DNA of 64,000 nucleotides from Setaria digitata (taxonomy: Eukaryota; Nematoda; Chromadorea; Rhabditida; Setariidae), in assembly GCA_003640385.1 (NCBI GenBank), contig RCAB01000011.1, positions 62,001 through 126,000 on the forward strand, given 5' to 3'. The notes under the pieces were generated by a model that did no database searches, was not told the origin of the DNA, and was given only the letters and a program-made list of their open reading frames with translations. Shown here one piece after another: positions 14,083 to 27,155 of the stretch. The first letter of the stretch is position 1. Each line of letters begins with the position of its first letter. The position numbers and the translations under genes were made by a program.

Positions 14083-15546
14083 TCTGAAAACCGACGTACA
14101 AAAAAAAATTTATGACGTTCATCCACAATAGGCATTGAAATCAGAGGCGAACTCTTCTCCGTCGTCGCAGTTCTGATCATACAAATGAACAGTGATCATT
14201 TGGAACTGAGTTCGTCTCTACGAGTGTAATTTCCGTCCCGTGGAATAAGAGAGCAGGACAGCGATCGTGAATTCTCGGGAGCGTTAATTTGGAACTACTT
14301 ATACTAAATGAGTTAAGGAGGTCAACCTTCGTCAACCAAATAACTGTCCGCAAAAACGCTTGTTACCTTGACCTCAAAAGATAATGTTACGTGGATTTGG
14401 CAGCAAAGGAGTGATCCAGGAACCAGAGCGAAAACTTAGCCCCGGAAATGAGCCACTTGCATCTCGGCTCCTTCACAGACCGCGGTGTCAAACCGCTCTA
14501 ATGTAGTGACACACCTTGCTCAACTCGATGCAAGTACTATCAGTCAGTGATAGCGGGTTCATTGCTACCACGAGGAATTCATACGCGGACGCACAGAAAT
14601 GGGATTGCGAACTTTTGTTCGGTGAGTCTGCAAATGAACCGATCGGTCATCTGTCTGTTAGCACTGCAAGCCTTGGAGAACTTTCTGCACGGCATACTTC
14701 AACTTGAAATGCTCTTGCTCCTTACCTAGGCATGCCGGACCACCGTACTCCGGTCATCTCCTTCTTTTTCAAAAGAAATTTCTGGAAAAGTTGAACTTTT
14801 CCCACCAGCTATATAACTTGTTTTTCATACTGAGGTGGGGATAAATCGGAACGTGGCGCATTAGTTCACACGCCATTAGCACCGCTATTTCTGTTCATTC
14901 AAGTTCGATACATGCAGGAAGTGATTCCGTCAGAAATTAAAAAATTAGTTTTCATGCAAAATAGTTTTTTAAGGAAACAAAAAGGACTTTACAATCATTT
15001 CGTAAAGTTTGTCGCTAAACCGTTGTCACTTCATGGTATTCATGAGTAAATAATGAGTTGTCAAAAAGGCACTTACGTAAAAGACCATAAGGAAATCTCA
15101 TTTTAATCCACTTATCAACCAAGACACAGCTAGATTTTGGTGAAACTCTTCTCATCCACGGATTTATAGAAACCCATGAATCAACTCTCCTTATTAATTA
15201 CTGTTCAAAGTCATAACTAAATCTCCGTGCGGTTTTTAAGGAACAGTTTTACAATGATGATAAGATGACAAAGTCGATAACGCTGAGTCCTCCTGAATGG
15301 CATCCTCTTTGATATTTCTAGTATGAACATCACTTTTAAAAAAGGATAAACTGGAAGAAGTTTCTCTAGTTTTCAAAACTGGAACAACATAGGCAAATTC
15401 TTATTTTCTTTTGACTGTTTAAGTCTGTGAATTGTCTCAGCTGTTGTGTTCTTCTTCATACTATGAACAGTTATTAACAATAAAAAGTGTAACTGAAATG
15501 TTTGGGATATCTTCTACTAATTGTGATTATCATAAATGTGAACATC
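14083..15546. other. Upstream region of UGT with a GC-richer block
   Basis: Non-coding so far as I can tell. Roughly 14100-14800 is clearly less AT-rich than the surroundings. It contains a 60-codon open frame on the plus strand (about 14516-14707) with no recognisable homology and no clear splice or start context. It may be promoter DNA for the divergent UGT and guanylyl cyclase genes. Confidence 0.4.
14084..14095 (-). promoter_or_regulatory. Probable trans-splice acceptor of the UGT gene
   Basis: On the minus strand a pyrimidine-rich GGTTTTCAG lies one base before the UGT start codon. No donor exon is needed upstream, so this fits spliced-leader addition. It also supports the start at 14082. 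Confidence 0.55.
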
Positions 15547-15742
15547 TTATTCCTTATTCGAAATGCTGTCAGCAGTCTCGATCAATTTATTCATTTTCAA
15601 TGTGAACTTTTGATTAGATGGGATACGGATAATCTGTTTTTGGTCGGGATCAGCAGTGATAATCTGTATTTGAAATGCTTGAGAGCAATTTGCCAGAAAG
15701 CCTTTTAATCCACATATTTTTGTCTGTGATGAAGTTGGGAGC
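15547..15742 (-). CDS. Orphan terminal exon, unknown protein
   Basis: A minus-strand open frame of about 65 codons that begins right after a TTCTTTAG acceptor and ends at a TAA. Codon composition looks coding: purine-first codons, and strand-like stretches such as FQIQIITADPDQKQIIRIP and KFTLKMNKLIETADS. It needs one base from an upstream exon. A candidate is the frame around 16837-16750, which starts with a hydrophobic stretch, but that link is a guess. I do not recognise the family. It lies between the UGT and the guanylyl cyclase, which are transcribed away from each other. Confidence 0.35.
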
Positions 15743-17001
15743 ACTAAAGAACATGATACTTACATAAAAGTATTAGAAGAGACAGGTATGTTTATTTAAG
15801 CAGGTATATCCATCCATTATCTTAAAGAAATAAATACTGTCAGAAAAATTAAGCAACGGAAAAGTTTTCAGAAGGTCAGGCTCATACCAGGAAAGTAGTT
15901 AATCTCGGATGACTAACTAAATTCAAGTATACTGATTAATTTTTGAGAGGCGTTCCTAGAAGCAGAAAGAAAATTTTTTTTGCAATAATTACTATTACTA
16001 TTATCATCTCAAAAAGTCTGCACTCGTTTAATCGCCATAAATCGCGTCTTTTTTTCACTCCATATAATTTTAGAGAAAGTTTCGTTTACATCCGAAGTAA
16101 ATTTAAATATTTAGCATAGGCCAATCTGTTTCCACAGTGTGTTTAGAAAATCCACGTTCATGTGATGGTAAATTATGCTGCGCATTTAATGAAATGATGA
16201 GTTAAGTTCTAATAAATTAAATGAAAAATATTTTAATTTCTGACAAAAAATCCTCTTCGTTCCAAGTTCGAGTAATGGTTAAACCCAAGAATAGTATAAA
16301 TGTTGAATATATGGCCTGATAAATCAATTTCATTCCTTATGGTAAATCACAATTAAATAAATGCTGTAAGTTATCTTTTTTCTCATTTACAAAATAATTC
16401 ATTACTAAATTATTTATTATGTTACATATTAAAAGAATACTTTGCTGGAGCAATTTTTTGCGATTTCTCGTTACAGTTATCAAACATTCTCGGTGAAATT
16501 TATCTTCAAGCATCAATATTTTTTTTGAAAGCCTGCTCCTTTGATATTAGTTTCATTATATTAATTTCATTTATATTTTAAACTGTTTAACAGAATTCTA
16601 TGACTAAAACCCAGATTTCCATAATTGTCAGATTTTACACCGAGAACCAACTGTATTTCTGCACAGTAACTTTACTTGTGAATGTTTATTTGTATGTGTA
16701 TGCTTCGTTTCGTTACTGTAACTTTGTTCTTTTGGTTGCAACTTTAGTATTCTACCACGTTGTATAAAACTTGAAAGCTGGTGACAAAATTTTGGAAATA
16801 TTATGCTGAGAATGTGGTGTCTAGACGTTACGAACATTTTTCTCCATGTCTAAAAGCTAAATCTAATAAAAACCAAATTATAATGAAGTTGCAATCTTAA
16901 ATTTAAGTTATTAAAAATAAAGTTGAAAATTGTTTCATGTAACCTGTTGGTTTTAACTCACTGTAGTTTGATTTCTCACTGAATTCCAGTCTCCTAAAAG
17001 A
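15743..17001. other. Upstream region of the receptor guanylyl cyclase
   Basis: AT-rich DNA leading to the plus-strand guanylyl cyclase. A minus-strand open frame at 16628-16837 might be the 5' part of the orphan exon at 15547-15742, but splice support is weak. Nothing else could be supported. Confidence 0.4.
16979..16989 (+). promoter_or_regulatory. Probable trans-splice acceptor of the guanylyl cyclase gene
   Basis: GAATTCCAG lies 12 bases before the start codon at 17002, with no upstream exon required. This fits spliced-leader addition and supports the chosen start. Confidence 0.5.
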
Positions 17002-20000
17002 ATGGTCATTACTTGGGGCAAATTATTGCTGCTTCTTGTTTTAATGAGCGTTGTCAAAACTCGAACAGAAAGTGTTCATGTTTCGCAGTTTCCTAGTTCA
17101 ACAAAGGAAATGTCTGAAAATAAAGCTATCAATTCCACTCATCCCTCTGATAAACAACTGGATGATACTTTACGACATATCAAGGATAGCAAGGTTGTCC
17201 TATAAATTTGATCATAAAGTTCAGATTTTTAAGAAGTGCATTTAGCATAATAAATTAGCATGTTGAAACAATACAGGTGATGGCAACATCAAAGAAACGG
17301 ATAAAGTTGAAACTGGGTCATATTGGAGCCGCTGGAGCTTTGTCAAATGAAGATAAAATGTTAAATGTATCATTGGAAGATCTCTATGAAAATGGAATAA
17401 TTGATGAAGAAATGGACATCGAGTTGGCTTTTCGTTTAAATATTTGGAAATTAAATATTATATTTGGAGATGACAAAGAAATGGACTAAAAAACTAATCG
17501 GATTTTAATTTATGAAATAAAGAGATCGATGATTCTGGAACCTTTCCTGTTAAAATATCTTATTTCGAAGCATACCGATAACCAGTAACTTTCTGAGGAA
17601 AAAAACTTCAGAAAAATAATTTTATGAATAATTTTGTGTTGTTGCAGAATTTCATCCCGACCGGGATGTGGCTATTCATTTGAAGGTGCAGCAGTTGCTG
17701 CTGAAATGTTTTACAAAGAAGAAATTCGTGCCTTCATTGGTCCGTACTGTTCATCAGGTTTATTTCCTTCTATTTGATTAAAATTTTTACTTTATGCATC
17801 AACAATTAATTGAATAAAAATTTTGTCAAGTTGCCGTTGGCACATCCTTTACTTGAGGAGTAAAATTTTTAATTTGGGAAGAACGAAATAGTTACCAGAG
17901 TTTTACTTTTCTCGTCACAGTTACAAAGTAATTACTTATATGTTGATAAGAACCGCTTAAAAGGTGGGGATCATTTATAGTGGTAATAAAATAAATGCTC
18001 AGAACTGTTACTTCGCAGATTAATAAGGACTATGTTTCGCGATAAATAAAAAGAATCACTGTGAGATATCTTTGCATAAATTGTACGCAAAGGAAACGGA
18101 AATAACAACAAAATTAGAACTGCAGAAAAGAAAGTCCAGTCGACAAAAATCTATTGCGGAGTTCAATTGTTGAGTGAACCAATGATAATATGTCACTTCA
18201 ATTCATAGAATATTGTAGAACTGGACGTAGTTGCGAAAATGGCCACTTTTTGGAACACACCGGTCATATCATACACCGCAACCAATGGTCTAATTGACAA
18301 AACGATTTACCGAACTTTGGCCAGAGTCTCCTTTACAAATGTTAATTCAATTGCTGAAGCTGTAGCTGCTCTTTTGGCTCACTACAAATGGCTTAAGGTT
18401 AATTAGGAATAATTTGAGATTGAAAATGTGCAAATAGAAAGGTAGAAACCCATTCCCTTCATAGCATATGGGACCAAGTAAACAACACTACTATCATATA
18501 ATTTATTCATCAAACAATCATTCTCGTTTTGGTTTGACTAATTTTAGATCCATAACAACATCAGAATTATTATTTCTGAAAAATACTCATCTCCTTTCCA
18601 GTTTCCTGTAAATTATATCACAGTAAATGAAATATTTTCTTGTTTACCTTTGCACTCTGAATTGGTGAAAAGATCCTCATGTAATGAATCTTTTCTGCGG
18701 AGCTATTAGATTTTTCCTTTCGTATCTGTATTGTAAATGCTTAGGTAGCAATAGTAACAAATACTGGAGCTGCCGATCGTGTGTCAACTTTGGAAGATGT
18801 GCTAAAAAGACGACAAGTAACTGTGCTGAAGAAAGTGATATTCGAGATGAATTCTACTTCGGAAGAAATGATCGCAAGTGATCTGCTCAATCAACTTCGC
18901 AGTAGTGCTAGAAGTAAATTTTCATTTGAGACAATAAATTTTTCTTTTTTATGAAAAGTAATATCAATATTTTTTAGTGACTGTTGATTTTGACCTTCAT
19001 TAATGACATGTCCGTATCTAGGGACCATAGGACCTCCTGCTTTTCTCAAGAAGTAAAGTGTTCCTGTCCCTATCTGTGCCCGTCGTGTAGAGCCAAAAAG
19101 TTCGAAATGTTTCTCTCTTTGTACTATTTAATGAAGACACTATCAAGAGCAGTTTTACAGTAATAGTTTGCACCTTCTCGTCAATGCTTCACATGAGTAG
19201 AGAATTCATGGCCGCAACCTACAACGTTGGCATGCACTCACGCGACTTTGTGTATATACTTCCGTGGATATCGGATGGAAAAAAGGATGCTTTGCCTTGG
19301 TTTGGTACTGCTGGCGAAACCATGCAGAAAGTGAGGGATCACTACGAAAATGCTATTATGGTATATATTTTAAAGAGTTACAAATTCCAAATAAAAACTG
19401 ACTCAAAACCGTTAACTTTTAGGATTACGGTAAGAAGAAAAGGCGTTGTTTACACAATTTAGAAGTTATAATTACTGTTTTAGTTAGGAATGAACATTTT
19501 AGTTTAGAATATAATATCTTTTTTTTCTCCGGCCTCTGCAATGAAATTCGGAAACTGCGATCTAAAATACCTGCAAGTAGAGCAGGGAAATTACAGTTGA
19601 TACTGCTGACAAGGCTTTTTTTCAATTACCCCTTCCTTTTTTAATATTTCTTTACCTCATTTTCACTGTAGTCTGGAGTTGTCGAGGATTCAGCTGACTA
19701 TTAGGCCCCAATTTTGGATCCTGCCAGAACATCCAGTAGACTGACAAAGCGATTTACTTAACTTTTTGATAATGTGCTATAACACTTTTCCGTTGTTTCA
19801 ACCCTCTATTGAGTGATTGTGTTTAAACCTAAAAGAATAAATTGCAAGTATTATGCTCTTTTATATTGATGATGCGACCGGCTTTGATAACGAATACGTC
19901 GTCAAATTTTTGGCTAAAATTGAATCAAGAGGCCTTTCGCGTGATATCCTGAATTTGGTAAGCGAAAGTGAATATCGCTTGATATTGTTTCTTTTAATAA

Positions 20001-23000
20001 CAAAAGACTTTTTTATTTTAAACAAGAAAATTAATTTGCTCATATGAGAAGAATGCAATCAGTCCTGCCCGTCTGGCTAACTTTTCATTAATTGGATTAA
20101 ATTCTAGAACGTTTCCGCATTTAATTACCAAAAACATTGCTCCTAGGGCGAAAAGTCTTTATTTATCCATAAAACATTGGATGTTGGAACTGGGAATCCT
20201 TGAAAATGCAACCGCGGTTATAAAAAGTATCGTCTCCTTCACTTCAGGACAATATCTATTCTTACCTACACATATATGACGCACTAGTTTTGTACGCACA
20301 CGCTGTACGAGCACTTTTCAATGAGACGAAAGATCCTTCAGTTCTGGATGATGGAAAGCTTGTTTGGAATAAAATGAGACGTCTGCGTTTTGAAGGTTCC
20401 TTTTCAGCGGTTTCTTTCTGTCCTGTGTTGCGGATGAAATTGGAATGACAAGTAAAAAGTGTCCTTTATCTGCAGGAGGCACGACAGGCACAGTGATGAT
20501 GGATGATTTAGCAGATCGTGTGCCAAATTTGGCAGCTTTCTACGTGCCACCAGGTGGAAAGAAAATGGCTAAAATAGTTAACATAAGCTCGAAGTTAAAA
20601 CCAAACTGCAATGGCCTACTCAATAAGTTCGGATGTTACGATCTGGTTAGTCATCTAAAGTGAGAACAGAGCTCGATTTTGTAACTTGAAGGATTTTGAT
20701 TTCGCAATGGTAACTTCGTCGCACATAAACTGTGCGCTTTGAAAAGGTTCATTAGAAATTCTGGGATTAATTCCAGCTGGTGACGGATATGATAACTGGA
20801 TTCTGGCCTAGCCACGACGGTTTACTGCCAAGAGATGAGCCTGCTTGTGGCTTTCGCGATGAGAAATGCTCTTATATGATCGAAATTATTTTGGGCAGTG
20901 CACTAATTACAATTGCTGCGCTTGTAGTACTATTTTATATTATTTATCGATACTGGTAAGTATAAGGATGTCGTCAGGCTGAGATTTAGATGACCTTTTT
21001 TTTTTTTCGGTAGCTTCTGTACCACTGTGCCACGTTTTGTAAAGCAGACCTTCTGAAGAAATCTGTTATGACCCCATAAACATCATATTGTTTCGCAGCG
21101 AATCACGTGGCCTTCAAAAAATGGCATGGCGTGTGTACAAGGACGATGTCAAAATATTGGACGAAGAACAGCTGAAGTCAATGGTGAGTTTCATGGACAG
21201 GCAACTGACGAATGATAAATTTTGAATTTAAAATAACTGAGCCTTAGTTTTCTACATATGGGTGATCACACAACTAACAGGTGGTATTCTCTAGCTAACT
21301 TTTAAAAGATCAGTAACATTTCCATAAGTTTTATTTTAGAAGTCTATAGGAAGTTCGACCACTAAAATGAGTGAATTAAGTATTGGACAAAAAAAGCATG
21401 CACTTGTTGGTGCCAACACTCATGTCACTTATCATCTCTATCCACAACGACGTCCTATAAAGTTTGGCCGAGAAGACCTGAAACTTCTCACACAGGTAAT
21501 TTCTTATTTTAACAGTTCCTTTAAATCACTGTGTACTATCTTGCTCTAGAAAACGAAAATCAATAATTTCAAAATTTAGCCAATCAGTAAAAAAAAAAAA
21601 AAAAAAAAAAACTAGGAAATATTAGAGAAAGTGAAAATTTATTTCTGGGAGGAAATCAGGCGATCAATCGATTCAATGTTTTTCGTCTTTCAGTATTTCT
21701 TATTTGATATTTACAGATGAAAGCAGCAGTACATGATAATTTGAACATATTTGTTGGAATGGTATTTAACCAAGGTGAAAACATGTTCTTGATTTGGAAG
21801 TTCTGTTCCCGAGGAACTATACAAGTATAACACCTTTTTTGACTGACTTCTTTTAAAGTAACACAACATATAACTTTTGAAAATCCACAACAGCTTTATT
21901 TGCTTTTAGGACATTATTTATAATCAAAATATGACTTTGGATGAAAAATTTCATGCAGCATTTATTCGTGATATTACTCAGGTAAGCAGCTATCATCTAA
22001 ACTGGAATTCCATAATAAAAAGATTTTACGTCTTTCACTAGACCCATGCTTCTTGACTAGGATGGGCGTATTTTTAGGACATTAGGTCATTTCTGCAGGT
22101 GTTTTTCATTATAAGCAGAGTGTGTTGTAATAAGTTTTAGTATTTCCATCTTTTCTAATAAATTTTAGGCTGCAAAGACGGGCTTAATTATTTTCAACTT
22201 AGGGCTTGGAATATTTGCACAACTCACCAATTGGCTACCATGGATCGTTGTCACCATGGGCATGTCTTATTGATAGTAACTGGATGGTAAAGTTAACTGA
22301 TTTTGGAATTGCGAACTCAATCGAACGCTGGGAAAAGCTAGGACTGATTTCTGTGAATGCGCTCACCTCAGATGATGACAGAAGTGGACCTACACAAAGA
22401 ACTTGTACGCTTATTTTTCAGAAAATTACTAACCAGTTTATTTTCCTGGTTGATTTGTTACCTGACAACCAGGTGATAACAAATCTAACAGGCTAAATTT
22501 CTCCTACATTATTGGACTAGACTTTTCTTTTCAGCTTAACTTCGTGACCCTTTTCTTTTATTATATGGCTCATTTTCTTTTTCCAACTCACAAAGAAATG
22601 TAATTATGAGTGCATTGTTACTTTTCAGCTGTATTGTACTGTGCCCCTGAAATATTGAAAAATCGAGAAGTAAACCGACGCTCTTTGAAGAGTCAAGATT
22701 GGAAAAAACAATCAAAAAATCTTCGACAAGCTGGTGATATTTATTCATTTGGGATGATCATGTATGAAATCCTTTTTCGATCGTTACCTTATCCTGAAAA
22801 TACAGATATCAACGGTATATAAAAAGTCTTTCACTAAATATAATTTCAAAAATTTTGCTTTGCTTTCATTTGCACATATAGGTGCTTATTTAGGTTCTTG
22901 TGTTACTGGGTTTTTCAGAATTTCTAAGTTAGGTGAAACTAAGATTACTTCTAACAAAAGCATCGTTGTCGTTCATCCTGACTAAGTCATTCTATTTGCT

Positions 23001-24808
23001 GTTGGTGTGTATTTGAAGTTGTTCACAAAAAAGAGGCAAAATAAGAAATTACGGAAATTTTGTCATGGCATTACAGAGTTGGTGGATATGATATCGGATG
23101 GAAGCAGGACATTTCCGCCGCGTATAATTCATTCTCGGAATATGCATCCTGATTTATGTGCGCTTCTGGAGGACTGTTGGTCTGAAAATCTGGAAATCAG
23201 ACCAACAATACGACGTGTTCAGTTAAACACAAAGATGGTCCTCAAAGTGTCCGTTTTTTTTCTCTTAGCAAACGGATTATTTACTAAACAACACAACACT
23301 TACTACATCATTTAAAAATCAGATTCTAAATTTCTTCACTTGTCAGAAAAGGCAGTTTGGTTGACCAAATGATGTTAGTAATGGAGCAGTATGCCACAAA
23401 CCTGGAGAAGCTTGTCGCCGATCGTACTGCGATGCTTGAAGAGGCGAACGTTCGAGCTGATAAACTGCTGTCACAGTTACTTCCACCGTGAAGTTTTTTT
23501 CATGAATATCTTCTGAATTCCTTAATTTCTGTCTTTTGTTCCTCTGTTCAATTTTCGGAAGCTGACATAACTCACCTGTACTTTGAAGGTATGTTGCAAA
23601 TGAACTAAAGCTTGGTCATTCCGTCCCACCCAAATTGTTCGAAATGGCAACTGTGCTTTTTTCGGACATTGTTAGCTTCACAAACATTTGCTCTTCTTCA
23701 ACACCACTGGAAGTAGTCACAATGCTGAATGGCTTATACAGTGGCTTTGACGAATGCATTAGTCGTAATGGAGCATATAAGGTTGCTTTCAAATTATATC
23801 GATAAATCTGAGGTTGAAGTGCACTTTTCGTTCATGAATGTCTTGCCTTCAGGTGGAAACAATTGGTGACGCTTATATGGTTGTTTCGGGAATACCAGAA
23901 GAAAATGGTTCTAAGCATATTCAGTGCATTGCTGATGTGGCGCTGGATATGAGAGAGGTTATTTTTCCTTTTATTACATTATGCATCTGTTTCTCGCTCT
24001 CACTAGGAAGCTCTTCCTCCTTCTCAGAAATAACGGAAGCCATTTTTCAATCAGCACTGAAATAAGTCCGTTGATGTTACAGTACCTGAATAGCTATCGT
24101 GTACCACATCGTCCGGAAAAGTTGCAGTGTCGCTGGGGTTTCCATACTGGTCCTGCAGCTGCTGGGGTTGTTGGACTCACGTCGCCTCGGTATTGTCTTT
24201 TTGGAGACACGGTTTGTGCTTTTATTTTTTCATTTGACTGAAATCATGAGAATTATTCCAGGTATGAGAATATGAGATTTCAGAAGGGGAACGATTTTAT
24301 TTCTGGAAATCAAGTATCAGGCAAGGAAGACAAAAAAACTAAGAAAGACAGTGCCTATATTCCCTTTATTTTTGTTTTATGGTTTAATTTATTTGGAGTG
24401 AATTCAGATAGCTATATTATGATTAAGGTGAATGAAGCATCTCGAATGGAAAGTACAAGTTTTCCTGGTAAAATACAAATCAGCTCGGATTCTCGAGACT
24501 TTTTATTGGTTCATTATCCTTTCTATGTATGCCAAGAAAGAGGAAAGGTCGAAGTAAAGGTAATTGGATCTTAAAGCATTCAAATTCCAAAAATCTGAAA
24601 TACTGCCGTTTAAATGGAAAGGATAAACTATTTTGGATAGGGCAAATTAACACAAATTGTTTTCATTTTCTTATTAAGCTTTCTTTTTCATACATCCTAA
24701 AAATTATTTTAATTCCAGGGCAAAGGGGTGTTAGTAACTCATTGGTTGGAAAAGAAATTGGTTGATCAACCGTCGGAAATCAATAATCTCTGTGGTGCAA
24801 CAACTTAA
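17002..24808 (+). CDS. Receptor-type guanylyl cyclase (nematode GCY family)
   Basis: Single-pass receptor that makes cGMP; nematode members act mainly in sensory neurons. Exons: 17002-17193, 17277-17422, 17648-17757, 18219-18397, 18745-18913, 19161-19360, ~19850-19957, 20248-20395, 20476-20645, 20777-20955, 21099-21183, 21340-21495, 21717-21824, 21910-21981, 22203-22404, 22629-22814, 23077-23248, 23347-23487, 23589-23781, 23853-23957, 24083-24211, 24428-24559, 24719-24808; about 1,120 residues. Order: signal peptide, extracellular ligand-binding domain ([27 protein letters not shown]), one membrane helix in exon 10 ([15 protein letters not shown]), kinase-homology domain, dimerisation coil, cyclase domain. 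DFG is present (LTDFGIAN) but the catalytic HRD Asp is not (GYHGSLSP), so the kinase part is a pseudokinase. Cyclase residues look complete: FSDIVSFT and TIGDAY supply the metal aspartates, [15 protein letters not shown] the guanine-selective Cys and the Asn/Arg pair. The exon 6/7 junction is out of phase. Paralog not assigned. Confidence 0.95.
21589..21611. repeat. Poly(A) tract in guanylyl cyclase intron
   Basis: About 23 A in the intron between the exons ending at 21495 and starting at 21717. Confidence 0.9.
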
Positions 24809-26691
24809 AGAATCTCACATCACTTGATTTCAGTTTTCAATGAACATTTCCATCTTTTGTGTTTTACCTTGATTTGTCTACAGATGTTTCCGAATAATTT
24901 TATTTATTAAATTTCTAGGAGGTATATTTATATGCAATAGTTGGAGATTATTTAAAATAGCTTTCGCCATAAAATCATGAGACGTCGGTATGTAAACCAT
25001 CAGATACAGGAAGGAATGAAATCCAAAGAGAAGAGGCATTACTAAAATACAGTGGTTATCATCGAGTGATTTCGAACTCTTTTTAAATGTTCTTTCTAAA
25101 ATCCGAAACTAACACATTAACAGTGAAGTGATGCATCGTTTAGTGTTCATCAAGCTATTTGTTGAAAGTGATTATGAACTGAAACGCTGAATCCATTTTA
25201 GAACAATTTCAGTATGATAAAACTTTTCCACCTCTTAGACTAATCTTTCTAATAATTAGGAGAAAAATTCAAGTAATTACACAATTATCTGAAAATGAAC
25301 GGAAAGATAAGTAACATATCACAATCAGATATGAACGCGCAATTATGATGTAAATGTAAGTGACATCTCAAGAAAGAGTTGGACATAAGAGTTTACAGTC
25401 TTAATTTTCTTCATATCAATTACCTGCAAGTTCAGCTGTGATTTTTTTTTTTTTTTTTTTTTTTGGCCAGTATCTTACAAGTAGCAACCATCATCTGATT
25501 CAAATAAGGCACAAACCAAACATCGTCAAGATTCAAAATGCGCTGAATCCGAAACCCGCTTTTGATGAAAAATCAACGATAAATCAACCGTACAACGAAC
25601 AATAAATCAAAGCTTGCACTTGAGAAATATAGGAAATGAAAATTAATTGGAAGCGCAAACAGCTTATACGCCTTCAGCTACTCACTCTTCTAGCTCATCA
25701 GAATTTTGTTTACTTAGGTGATATGAGTAGAAATTCGCGATCGTTTCATATTATTTAATGTTTTGTCTACCTAGCCTTCTAGTCATGTCCTTATTTGCAA
25801 TTCCAAACAATTTAGTTTGCTACTTCACTTTTAATTTAATCATCAATTAATGGCGACAGATGAACAGCTTGTTGCTATAAACCTGAAACATCATAAATAA
25901 TTTAATCAGTCATAAAAAATGTGTAAGTCTTAGTTTTTTGTAAACAACGTAGCTGAAGTTTCAGCAGTAATTAAATTAAAATCGCATTTCAAATGAAGAG
26001 CAAGTCATTAATTTTTAACTCATTCACCAGTTATTACTCCTTGCTCTACATAAATACTCTGATTTTATATTAACTTGGGTTGCCATTTTCAAGTGACCTT
26101 GTTGGCCAACTGCAAAGAGCGCTTAAGCAATAAATAGTGGAAGTGTATGCAAAAGTATGTATACAACGGTTGGAATTTCTATCATTTCTAAACTTGCGTT
26201 TTGAATCATTTATTGGATAGCAAGAATAATAGAAAGATAAATTTTAACCTTAACAGAGTTACCAATGATAATTTTGTTAAATTGGTTCAGCTTAGTGTTT
26301 GATTTAACAACAAGCTTTCAAAAATCACCATGTACTCAATTAAGTTGCATTACTTTCTATGGTGTTTTTTCTCCAACAGTTTTTTGCTTTTTTTTTTTTT
26401 TTATTTGTTGACAGCACTGCCATTTTTCGTAAAGATCTCCGGAAGAAATGAATCAGAGTCACGCAAACACAATATGAATCTAAATCTTACCAATTTTTAA
26501 AAGCGAATATATCGAAATTACAATGTTTTATAATGGTGTCCATAATCTTTGCTGCAAATATTGTGGCGATGAGTACCAGACAATTGTGTAGGTTTCGTTT
26601 CTCACTTTTATTTTTGTCTCTACTTTACTAATAAATCTTATACAGTAGTATAAGCATCTTAATTTTACCCGAAATTATCCAGAAGATTTTT
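24809..26691. other. Intergenic after the guanylyl cyclase
   Basis: AT-rich DNA with no supported exon. It should contain the guanylyl cyclase 3' UTR. A poly(T) tract lies at 25442-25464 and another T-rich run near 26390-26402. Confidence 0.5.
25442..25464. repeat. Poly(T) tract
   Basis: Twenty-three T on the plus strand in intergenic DNA downstream of the guanylyl cyclase. Confidence 0.9.
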
Positions 26692-27007
26692 TTATTCAAA
26701 ACATGAACATACCGAGAGTATATAAGCCATTTCCAAATCCCACTCTAATCTTCGAAGAGATTCCAAGACTGTGCATTGTGTTTTCCGTGAGTGCAAAACT
26801 GAGCTTGGAAAATCATCAGTTTTACAGCAGTGGTCTTTACAATGATTCTTCTGCACGCTCCAGAAACGGCGTTCTCGCATGGTTGGTGCTGCATTCCGGA
26901 TCCGTGCCCACGTTCGTTTCCTTCCTTTTTTTAGTGAAGCACCGCAGACTTCTTTTCGTTGCATTTGACAGGCTTCACTCAGTTCTTCCTTTATCTTCTT
27001 GTTCCTG
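26692..27007 (-). CDS. Candidate minus-strand exon, unknown Lys/Arg/Cys-rich protein
   Basis: Begins on the minus strand after a good acceptor (TTTTAACTGACAG, ending near 27008) and stays open to a stop at 26692, about 100 codons. Codons are mostly purine-first and the product is basic (KKIKEELSEACQMQRKEV, GRKRTWARIRNAAPTMR) with clustered Cys and His (NHCKDHCCK). No family is recognised. The opposite strand is also open over most of it, so the call rests on codon pattern and the acceptor only. Partner exons were not identified. Confidence 0.3.
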
Positions 27008-27155
27008 TCAGTTAAAATAAGACAGAATCGTCGGTTACGGTTACGATGTCATGCGACAATCTGAAGACAAATCTGCAACATTACACAGCCCATTAGCGAA
27101 TTTCGCTAAAATGACTCATTGTTATGGCTGTTGAAGCTAACGTTTTCTAGCATCA

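Noticed and set aside
14516..14707. Open frame in the GC-richer block upstream of the UGT
   Set aside because: No splice or start context and no homology; treated as probable promoter-region DNA.
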